Assembly (NCBI GenBank): GCA_002299675.1
Contig: DBOW01000108.1
Location: 4,423 to 10,061 of the forward strand
Reading direction: 5' to 3'
Source of the DNA: Solobacterium sp. UBA636
Lineage (GTDB): Bacteria; Bacillota_I; Bacilli_A; Erysipelotrichales; Erysipelotrichaceae
DNA length: 5,639 bases
The first letter of the stretch is position 1, and each line of letters begins with the position of its first letter. This document shows positions 1-4,990 of this stretch, one piece after another. Below the pieces are notes generated by a model. It had not been told where the DNA came from and did no database searches. It saw only the letters and a list, made by a program, of their open reading frames with translations. Made by a program: the position numbers and the translations under genes.

Positions 1-1067
1 TCTTCATAGTTATATTTTGGATCAACGTTGGCTTCAATATGTGGTTTAACAAGTTCATAATACTTGTCAAAGTCCATATTTCTTAAGTAAACACCATTCA
101 TCCACTTCAGCTTTTCAATATCAAATATAGCACCAGAAGTACCAATACGTTTTACGTCAAAAGCCTGGCATAATTCTTCCAGAGTATAGATTTCTCTATC
201 TTCACTTGGGGCCCAGCCTAAAAGGGCAATATAGTTTAAAATAGCTTCAGGCAGATATCCCTTGGCAACCAGATCCTGGAAAGAAGCATCGCCATTACGC
301 TTAGAAAGCTTCGCATGTTCATCTTTCATAACAGGTGGACAGTGAATATATCTTGGCTTTTCGAAACCAAAGGCATCATATAGAAGGTTGTACTTAGGAG
401 TAGAAGAAAGATATTCATTTCCTCTTACTACATCAGTAATCTCCATCAGATGGTCATCAATAACATTCGCGAAGTTGTAGGTTGGATAGCCATCAGACTT
501 TAGAAGAATCATTTCATCAAGCGTATCATTGTTTACAGTGATTCTGCCATATACTTCATCATCAAAATAGGTAGTACCATTTGGATCAATTGTCTGACGG
601 ATTACATATTCTTCACCGTTATTAATTCTGGCTTCAATCTCTTCTTTAGTGAGTTCTTTGCATGGATCACGATAGAGGAAAGATTCTCCGCGTGCTGAAG
701 CTATCATTTTCTGTTCCTCAATGTCTTCTTCTTTACAGAAACAGATATGGGCAGCACCTTTTTCTACCAGTTCCATGGCATATTTTTTATAGATACCAGA
801 AGCCATTCTTTCAGACTGAACATATGGTCCATATTCTCCACCAATATCTGGTCCTTCGTCATGCTGCAGGTGGCATTCCTTTAAGGTATCATAAATAATG
901 TCGGTAGCCCCCTCTACAAGACGGTTCTGGTCTGTATCTTCAATTCTTAAGATAAAGTCACCATTTGCCTTTTTTGCGACCAGATAGGCATAAAGGGCAG
1001 TTCTTAAATTTCCGATATGCATATATCCGGTAGGGGATGGGGCAAATCTAGTTCTAACTTTTTTCAT
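1..1067 (-). CDS. gltX: Glutamyl-tRNA synthetase, C-terminal part missing (window edge)
   Basis: Class I aminoacyl-tRNA synthetase that charges tRNA-Glu with glutamate in the cytoplasm. The first 355 codons are present. Family members are usually about 470-490 residues, so most of the anticodon-binding domain lies outside the window. The N-terminus has the RFAPSPTG signature (residues 7-14), the ATP-binding HIGN motif (17-20, the HIGH box), RIEDTDQ (41-47) and the KLSKR form of the KMSKS loop (253-257). Residues Cys109, Cys111, Tyr132 and Cys136 reproduce the spacing of the E. coli GluRS zinc knuckle, but the fourth ligand position is Glu138 instead of His. The start is fixed by AAAAGGAG, seven bases before ATG, and by the first residues matching the family start. 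The gene is transcribed divergently from the TSCPD-lspA operon. Whether the enzyme discriminates tRNA-Gln cannot be judged, because the anticodon-reading part is missing. Identification is secure. Confidence 0.97.
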   Translation of the reverse strand, partial: MKKVRTRFAPSPTGYMHIGNLRTALYAYLVAKKANGDFILRIEDTDQNRLVEGATDIIYDTLKECHLQHDEGPDIGGEYGPYVQSERMASGIYKKYAMELVEKGAAHICFCKEEDIEEQKMIASARGESFLYRDPCKELTKEEIEARINNGEEYVIRQTIDPNGTTYFDDEVYGRITVNNDTLDEMILLKSDGYPTYNFANVIDDHLMEITDVVRGNEYLSSTPKYNLLYDAFGFEKPRYIHCPPVMKDEHAKLSKRNGDASFQDLVAKGYLPEAILNYIALLGWAPSEDREIYTLEELCQAFDVKRIGTSGAIFDIEKLKWMNGVYLRNMDFDKYYELVKPHIEANVDPKYNYE

Positions 1068-1091
1068 AAAATCTCCTTTTTTAGCACAACT

Positions 1092-1097
1092 ATTATA
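1092..1097 (-). promoter_or_regulatory. Probable -10 box of the gltX promoter
   Basis: A perfect TATAAT on the minus strand ends 24 bases before the gltX ATG. It predicts a start site near 1085 and a leader of about 18 bases with a good Shine-Dalgarno (AAGGAG). I see no good -35 hexamer at 16-18 bases upstream. An alternative pair is TTGACT (1126-1131) with GATAAT (1105-1110), separated by only 15 bases. Either way the leader is far too short for a T-box. The promoter location is inferred from sequence only. Confidence 0.5.
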
Positions 1098-1137
1098 CTA
1101 CTGAATTATCTTAAATTATGTTAAAAGTCAAATAACC

Positions 1138-1165
1138 TTGTAAAAGAAATCAAACATCATATAAA
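1138..1165 (+). promoter_or_regulatory. Probable promoter of the TSCPD-lspA-rluD-rhomboid-dCMP deaminase operon
   Basis: TTGTAA (1138-1143) and TATAAA (1160-1165) are separated by 16 bases and fit a housekeeping sigma-factor promoter. Transcription would start near 1172, giving a leader of about 24 bases that carries GGAGG (1184-1188). No other promoter-like sequence was recognised inside the downstream genes, whose overlaps suggest that this single promoter drives all five. I see no riboswitch or operator in this 128-bp divergent gap. Confidence 0.5.
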
Positions 1166-1195
1166 ATTGAATAGTTAAATACTGGAGGATTAAAC

Positions 1196-1450
1196 ATGAC
1201 TTTCGAATATAAACCAAGTGGAGTATGCTCACGCAAATATACCTTCGAAATGGAAGGTGACGTAATTAAGGGCTGTAAGATTGAAGGAGGCTGTGCCGGC
1301 AACCTTTTAGGTATCTCTAAAATAATTACCGGCATGAAAGCTGAAGATGTAATCAAAGCCTTTGAAGGAACAAAATGTGGCATGAAACCAACTTCCTGCC
1401 CAGATCAGATTTCCAGAGCTTTAAAATCATATCTTGAGGCTAATGCGTAA
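1196..1450 (+). CDS. Small cysteine-rich TSCPD-motif protein (TIGR03905-like), function unknown
   Basis: An 84-residue protein with the motif PTSCPDQISRAL near its C-terminus (TSCPD at residues 66-70). From memory this matches a small stand-alone family (TIGR03905) that shares the TSCPD motif with the C-terminal tail region of some ribonucleotide reductases. The biochemical role is unknown. Five cysteines stand out: Cys11, Cys27, Cys33, Cys61 and Cys68, two of them in glycine-rich surroundings (KGCKIEGGCAGN). A metal-binding or redox role is plausible but is my inference. There is no signal peptide or membrane segment. The start is well supported by GGAGG seven bases upstream of ATG. It is the first gene of the operon and its TAA overlaps the lspA ATG by one base, so the two are probably translationally coupled. 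In B. subtilis this slot before lspA is held by a DksA/TraR-like zinc-finger gene. Confidence 0.88.
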   Translation: MTFEYKPSGVCSRKYTFEMEGDVIKGCKIEGGCAGNLLGISKIITGMKAEDVIKAFEGTKCGMKPTSCPDQISRALKSYLEANA

Positions 1451-1926
1451 TGACATATATCATTTATCTGTTTATTACTCTGTCCCTGGTGCTGATTGAT
1501 CAGTTTTCTAAACAGATTGTAACTGCCTATATTGATCTTTATCAGAAGATAGAAGTTATACCTGGTTTCTTTAATCTGACCTATGTACAGAATTATGGAG
1601 CTGGTTTTTCTATACTTGAAGGGCAAAGAACACTTTTTCTGATTATAACAGTTGTGGCAGCTGTTATATTTTCCTATATGCTGATTAAAGGAAAAAACAG
1701 TGGTCTTCTTTATAAGTCCTCTTTATTATTAATACTTGGTGGCACTCTTGGCAACTTTATTGATCGTATAGTACATACCTATGTTGTAGATTTCCTGGAT
1801 TTCATCATTCTGGGTTATGACTTCCCGGTCTTTAATCTGGCTGACAGCTTTCTGACTGTAGGTGTAGCTTTATTGCTTATTTATACAATATTTATCGAGG
1901 GTAAAGATGGCAAGACTAGAAATTAA
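1450..1926 (+). CDS. lspA: Lipoprotein signal peptidase (signal peptidase II)
   Basis: Membrane aspartyl protease that removes the signal peptide from diacylglyceryl-modified prolipoproteins, just before the lipidated cysteine. At 158 residues it has the normal family length. Four hydrophobic segments are visible at about residues 3-20, 61-80, 88-105 and 128-150. Diagnostic motifs appear in order: DQFSK (17-21), NYGAGF (48-53, the NxGAAF box), GGTLGNFIDR (97-106), VVDFLDF (112-118) and FNLADS (128-133). By comparison with characterised LspA the catalytic aspartates should be Asp114 and Asp132, so the enzyme looks intact. The start ATG shares one base with the TSCPD stop codon, with a weak TGAGG ten bases upstream, typical of coupled translation. 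The 3' end overlaps the rluD-like gene by 20 bases. The lspA-rluD pair is a common Firmicute arrangement. Confidence 0.97.
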   Translation: MTYIIYLFITLSLVLIDQFSKQIVTAYIDLYQKIEVIPGFFNLTYVQNYGAGFSILEGQRTLFLIITVVAAVIFSYMLIKGKNSGLLYKSSLLLILGGTLGNFIDRIVHTYVVDFLDFIILGYDFPVFNLADSFLTVGVALLLIYTIFIEGKDGKTRN

Positions 1927-2818
1927 AGTAAACGAAGAAGATAAAGGACTTAGAATAGACTCGTTTCTGGCAAACAGTTCAGATTTAAGCAGGTCACAGA
2001 TTCAGAAACTGATTGAAGAAGGAAGAGTACTGGTAAATAATGAAACAACCGTTTCAAGATATAAAGTAAATCCGGGAGATTTCATTACAGCTGAATATCT
2101 TGAACAGACACCAACCGATATAAAACCAAAAGATATAGCTCTGGATATAGTCTATGAAGATGAAGACCTAATAGTAATCAATAAGCCTAAAGGCCTTGTT
2201 GTACATCCGGCTGCTGGCAATTATGACAACACACTGGTTAATGCACTTTTATATCACTGCAAAGAACTCTCAGACATCAATGGCTACTATCGTCCTGGTA
2301 TTGTTCACCGAATTGATAAAGATACCTCGGGTCTATTGGTCTGTGCCAAAAATAATGCTGCACATGCAGCGCTTAGTGCTCAGCTTCAGGATAAGACCTG
2401 TTTCAGAAAGTATTATGCCATTGTGAATGGAATAATCGATAATAACGAAGGTATCATCAACGCTCCAATTGGACGAAGCAGCAAAGACCGTCAGAAGATG
2501 GAGGTGACTGATAAAAATTCCAAGGAAGCCATCACTGAGTTTAAAGTGCTTCAGAGATTATCCAGCACCTGTTTGGTAGAATGTGAACTTAAAACCGGCA
2601 GAACCCATCAGATCAGAGTACATATGGCTTTTATTAAACATCCAGTTTTAAATGATCCTAAATATTCCAAGAAAACAATTGATGAAACAGGTCAGTATCT
2701 GCATGCCTATTATTTAAGCTTTATCCATCCAAAGACAAATGAAAGAATGGAATTTGTAACCGACATGCCTGAATATATGAAAAACTATATAAGAGAGAAT
2801 GGTGGAAAAATTGACTAA
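1907..2818 (+). CDS. rluD: RluA-family 23S rRNA pseudouridine synthase (RluD/YlyB type)
   Basis: Isomerises specific uridines to pseudouridine in RNA. E. coli RluD acts on helix 69 of 23S rRNA, and the same target is likely here but not proven by sequence. The 303-residue protein has an N-terminal S4-type RNA-binding domain (about residues 14-60, with LRIDSFLA and SRSQIQKLIEEGRVLVN) followed by the catalytic domain. The catalytic motif HRIDKDTSGLLV begins at residue 134, with Asp137 as the expected nucleophile. INKPKGLVVHP (91-101), RKYYAIVNG (167-175) and KTGRTHQIRVHM (229-240) are also family hallmarks. Length and motifs are complete. The ATG lies inside the end of lspA, six bases after GAGG (1897-1900), giving a 20-base overlap. 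The 3' end overlaps the rhomboid gene, also by 20 bases. The gene name follows the closest functional type; ylyB is the Bacillus equivalent. Confidence 0.94.
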   Translation: MARLEIKVNEEDKGLRIDSFLANSSDLSRSQIQKLIEEGRVLVNNETTVSRYKVNPGDFITAEYLEQTPTDIKPKDIALDIVYEDEDLIVINKPKGLVVHPAAGNYDNTLVNALLYHCKELSDINGYYRPGIVHRIDKDTSGLLVCAKNNAAHAALSAQLQDKTCFRKYYAIVNGIIDNNEGIINAPIGRSSKDRQKMEVTDKNSKEAITEFKVLQRLSSTCLVECELKTGRTHQIRVHMAFIKHPVLNDPKYSKKTIDETGQYLHAYYLSFIHPKTNERMEFVTDMPEYMKNYIRENGGKID

Positions 2819-3911
2819 AGAAGAAAAAATCTATAAAGTATATCAGCTGGTTCATTTCTTTGCCTGCAAATACGGCTACAGATCGTTTTTAATCAAAAAC
2901 CTGGCTAAACCGGATGAAATCTGGCTGATTAATCAAAGAAACAGTTTATATAACATCATCAGAGTCTCAAATTATTCCCTTGATGATACCTATAATGATG
3001 ATAACAGAATAAAACAGTATATCCAGATGATGTCTTCGGCCCTAAAAGGTGTAAAACCGTCTTTTATTGATATACACATTTCAGATGAGACAGTAACACA
3101 GCTGGAGAAATTTGATACTGTCTGCATTGATTCAAACTATTATGATGGAACAGATATTAATGGTGCTTTCCCTGGAATCAGGAATGTGGTTCATGATGTA
3201 CCGAATGCGGCAAATGAAATATCTTATTTAATAGCCGATATCAATGAATCAATGAAAAAAAGTAAATCAAATAAATACAGGGCTAAAATACTGAACAGTC
3301 CAAATCTTTCGGTTACCAATATTCTTATTGGCATCTGTGCTGTGGTATATCTGATTGGCATGGCTTTACAGCTTTTTACTGGCCATGACTACCTGTATTC
3401 ATGGCTTGCCAACTATCGGCCTTATGTGGTTTATTTCCATCAGTTCTGGCGTCTTATCAGCTATGGCTTTGTTCATGGTTCGATATTTCATCTTCTGATG
3501 AATATGTATGCCCTGTATATTATGGGCAATCTGGCGGAACGCAAATATGGTTCACTCAAGTTCCTGATTATCATGCTGGTATCCATACTCTGTGGAGGAC
3601 TTGCCCATTGTGCCTTTGCGCCAAGGGCGGTATCTGTTGGTATTTCGGGTGGTATTTATGCTTTGTTTACCATCTATATTATTGATGCTGTTAAAAATGG
3701 AGCCTATAGGGATTCTGGCTTTGTGATGATGGTGCTTATAAACCTGCTTTTGAACTTCATGCCAAATGTAGCCTGGCAGGCTCATCTTGGAGGACTTGTA
3801 TCCGGATTTGTTTTCTATATGATGTTTGATGAGTATAAGCTCAATAAGTCATATATATTTGTTATACTAATAGTAATAATCGCATTAAGCGTAAAAATGT
3901 TGATATTGTGA
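2799..3911 (+). CDS. Rhomboid intramembrane serine protease with a soluble N-terminal domain
   Basis: A polytopic membrane protease expected to cleave transmembrane segments of substrate proteins. Residues 1-165 form a soluble, probably cytoplasmic domain ending in a lysine-rich linker (SMKKSKSNKYRAK). The rhomboid core follows, with membrane segments at about 172-193, 227-247, 255-271, 281-297, 305-321 and 328-343, then a seventh at 351-369. Active-site features are present: WR in the L1 loop (217-218), HLLMN (His231, Asn235), GISGG with the catalytic Ser283, and AHLGG with the catalytic His329. It is therefore an active-type rhomboid and not an iRhom-like pseudoprotease. Bacillus YqgP/GluP also carries an N-terminal soluble domain, but the C-terminal TPR part of YqgP is absent here. 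The start is somewhat uncertain: ATG at 2799 has only AAGAGAG before it, and GTG at 2802 or TTG at 2811 (after GGTGGA) are alternatives. The substrate is unknown. Confidence 0.93.
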   Translation: MVEKLTKEEKIYKVYQLVHFFACKYGYRSFLIKNLAKPDEIWLINQRNSLYNIIRVSNYSLDDTYNDDNRIKQYIQMMSSALKGVKPSFIDIHISDETVTQLEKFDTVCIDSNYYDGTDINGAFPGIRNVVHDVPNAANEISYLIADINESMKKSKSNKYRAKILNSPNLSVTNILIGICAVVYLIGMALQLFTGHDYLYSWLANYRPYVVYFHQFWRLISYGFVHGSIFHLLMNMYALYIMGNLAERKYGSLKFLIIMLVSILCGGLAHCAFAPRAVSVGISGGIYALFTIYIIDAVKNGAYRDSGFVMMVLINLLLNFMPNVAWQAHLGGLVSGFVFYMMFDEYKLNKSYIFVILIVIIALSVKMLIL

Positions 3912-3913
3912 GG
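3909..3913 (+). promoter_or_regulatory. Shine-Dalgarno of the dCMP deaminase gene, overlapping the rhomboid stop codon
   Basis: TGAGG combines the TGA stop of the rhomboid gene with the ribosome binding site of the next gene and sits five bases before its ATG. This arrangement favours translational coupling of the two genes and confirms the start at 3919. Confidence 0.7.
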
Positions 3914-3918
3914 TAGAT

Positions 3919-4386
3919 ATGAGAGTTATAAGCTGGGATGAATATTTTATGGGTATTGCCCATCTTTCCGCCATGAGATCTAAAGATCCAAATACCAAGG
4001 TGGGAGCCTGTATTGTCGACAAAAACAACAAAATATTATCAGTGGGCTATAATGGTTTTCCTATCGGTCTTTCAGATGATAAGTTTCCCTGGGGCAGAGA
4101 AGGGGGATTTAAAGATACCAAATATGCCTATGTAGTTCATGCCGAACTTAATGCCATTCTTAATTCCAATACAAACCTGAGGGATTCTATCTGCTATGTA
4201 ACTCTTTTTCCCTGCAACGAATGTGCCAAGGCCATTATTCAGTCAGGCATAAAAAAAGTAGTCTATGAATCTGACAAGTATGCAGAAAGCGACATGACTC
4301 TGGTTTCTAAACAGATGCTTAAAGAAGCGGGTGTTGAACTTGTACAGCTTGACTACAGTATTGATTTAAATCTTAATATCAGATAA
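3919..4386 (+). CDS. Deoxycytidylate (dCMP) deaminase, ComEB type
   Basis: Zinc-dependent deaminase that converts dCMP to dUMP, the substrate of thymidylate synthase. The 155-residue protein has the normal length for the family. The zinc and catalytic motifs are complete: His74-Ala-Glu76 in HAELNAIL, where Glu76 is the proton shuttle, and PCNECAK (98-104) with Cys99 and Cys102 as zinc ligands. The conserved N-terminal stretch SKDPNTKVGACIVD (21-34) and the segment GYNGFPIG (43-50) are typical of dCMP deaminases rather than of cytidine or tRNA adenosine deaminases. It is the last gene of the operon, seven bases after the rhomboid gene. Its stop lies inside the terminator stem, and its last 21 bases overlap the end of the convergent DUF5662 gene. 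Bacillus comEB is the best-known relative, but there are no competence genes in view. Whether dCTP/dTTP allostery applies cannot be read directly. Confidence 0.93.
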   Translation: MRVISWDEYFMGIAHLSAMRSKDPNTKVGACIVDKNNKILSVGYNGFPIGLSDDKFPWGREGGFKDTKYAYVVHAELNAILNSNTNLRDSICYVTLFPCNECAKAIIQSGIKKVVYESDKYAESDMTLVSKQMLKEAGVELVQLDYSIDLNLNIR

Positions 4387-4953
4387 TACATCAAATGTAT
4401 TATCTTTTTTATATTTTCTGTAAAGCTCTGAATAATATATCAGGGCTTTTTCTTCGCCGTTTTCTGCCAGATAGTTTAAAAGATAACGTATCCTTCTGGC
4501 GTTTTCTTCACCCATGAATATTCTGTCTCTTCCTTTATCAAAGAACTCTAAAGGAGCTCTCTGGTCGTAATTGGGATTATAGTTTTTAGAAGCGGCCATT
4601 CTGTCCAGTATAGATTCTATTAGATAGTTGGCAGGCATGGTTATTACTTTAAAAGTAAGATTGCTGTAGTCTTTATCAATCCAGTATTCCCAATGATGGG
4701 GGTTTCTTCCTTCATGATGCAGCCAGCCCTTAGAAAATCCAACAACTTCTCTTTCTCTGTCGATAGGGGATCTGTAGCCCTGATAATACCTGACGCCAGA
4801 TAAAAACTCAATTGGCGAATACTTAGACAGATCATGCAGAAGTCCCTGTTTAATTAATCCGCACCTGAAACAAAGCTTTGTAACAATAATCTTGTGTTTT
4901 GTAATAGTTTTAAAGTGATGAGTAAGACGATATAAAAAGCTGAAATTTTGCAT
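4366..4953 (-). CDS. DUF5662-family protein, possible HD-like metal-dependent hydrolase
   Basis: A 195-residue protein I recognise as DUF5662 by the stretches HFKTITKHK (13-21), QGLLHDLSKYSP (36-47), GVRYYQGYRSP (53-63) and the histidine-rich WLHHEGRNPHHWEYW (77-91). Function is not established. His20, His40-Asp41, His79/His80, His86/His87 and Asp117 (in ILDRMAAS) follow the order H...HD...H...H...D used by HD-domain phosphohydrolases. The HD assignment is my inference. There is no signal peptide and no convincing membrane span, so it is likely cytoplasmic. The ATG at 4953 is the only reasonable start: no other ATG, GTG or TTG lies nearby in frame, and an upstream TGA closes the frame. There is no Shine-Dalgarno at normal spacing, and a consensus TATAAT lies six bases upstream, suggesting a leaderless mRNA. 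The 3' end overlaps the dCMP deaminase gene tail to tail by 21 bases. Confidence 0.85.
   Translation of the reverse strand: MQNFSFLYRLTHHFKTITKHKIIVTKLCFRCGLIKQGLLHDLSKYSPIEFLSGVRYYQGYRSPIDREREVVGFSKGWLHHEGRNPHHWEYWIDKDYSNLTFKVITMPANYLIESILDRMAASKNYNPNYDQRAPLEFFDKGRDRIFMGEENARRIRYLLNYLAENGEEKALIYYSELYRKYKKDNTFDVLSDIKI
4381..4410 (+). terminator. Intrinsic terminator ending the five-gene operon
   Basis: An 11-bp perfect inverted repeat has arms AGATAATACAT (4381-4391) and ATGTATTATCT (4395-4405), a CAA loop, and a run of six T that begins at the last base of the right arm (4405-4410). This is the classic Rho-independent layout on the + strand, although the stem is AT-rich. The dCMP deaminase stop codon (4384-4386) is within the left arm. 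The same bases encode residues 184-191 of the convergent DUF5662 protein. On the - strand no T-run follows the hairpin, so it probably works in one direction only. Confidence 0.8.
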
Positions 4954-4959
4954 AAAAAT

Positions 4960-4968
4960 ATTATAGCA
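4960..4968 (-). promoter_or_regulatory. Extended -10 promoter of the DUF5662 gene
   Basis: On the minus strand the sequence reads TGCTATAAT: a perfect -10 hexamer (4960-4965) preceded by the TGn extension. No -35 resembling TTGACA is seen at 16-18 bases, which the extended -10 can compensate for. Counting seven bases from the hexamer puts the start site at or next to 4953, the first base of the ATG. Confidence 0.6.
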
Positions 4969-4975
4969 CCTGTTG

Positions 4976-4981
4976 TATAAT
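4976..4981 (+). promoter_or_regulatory. -10 box of the nusB-xseA promoter
   Basis: A perfect TATAAT lies nine bases before the nusB ATG, in the context TGTTGTATAAT, where TG is present but not at the exact extended -10 position. No clear -35 is visible. The predicted start site is about 4988, leaving a leader of roughly three bases. The box points away from the DUF5662 -10 box, with only 10 bp between the two hexamers. Confidence 0.55.
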
Positions 4982-4990
4982 AGATACGTT

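Noticed and set aside
662..898. Rightward open frame of 78 codons opposite gltX
   Set aside because: It is antisense to a strongly conserved gltX segment (residues about 57-135), has no ribosome binding site, and its translation resembles no known family. It is a shadow of gltX codon structure.
1068..1137. T-box or other riboswitch ahead of gltX
   Set aside because: The predicted leader is only about 18 bases and the whole gap is 128 bp shared with a divergent operon. No specifier stem, T-box sequence or terminator hairpin is visible.
1150..1626. Two leftward open frames (1150-1383 and 1405-1626) opposite the TSCPD gene and lspA
   Set aside because: Both are fully antisense to recognised genes with good motifs, have no plausible start signals, and look like nothing known.
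3401..3785. Open frames on both strands (3401-3685 + and 3552-3785 -) inside the rhomboid gene
   Set aside because: They overlap the membrane-domain coding region that carries all the catalytic residues, and neither has a start signal or a recognisable product.
4644..4835. Alternative leftward frame of 63 codons within the DUF5662 gene
   Set aside because: It is out of frame with the recognised DUF5662 protein, has no ribosome binding site, and no similarity I can see.
4973..4990. TTG at 4973 as the nusB start
   Set aside because: The extra six codons run through the TATAAT box, have no Shine-Dalgarno, and do not resemble NusB N-termini, whereas Met at 4991 begins a typical NusB helix.
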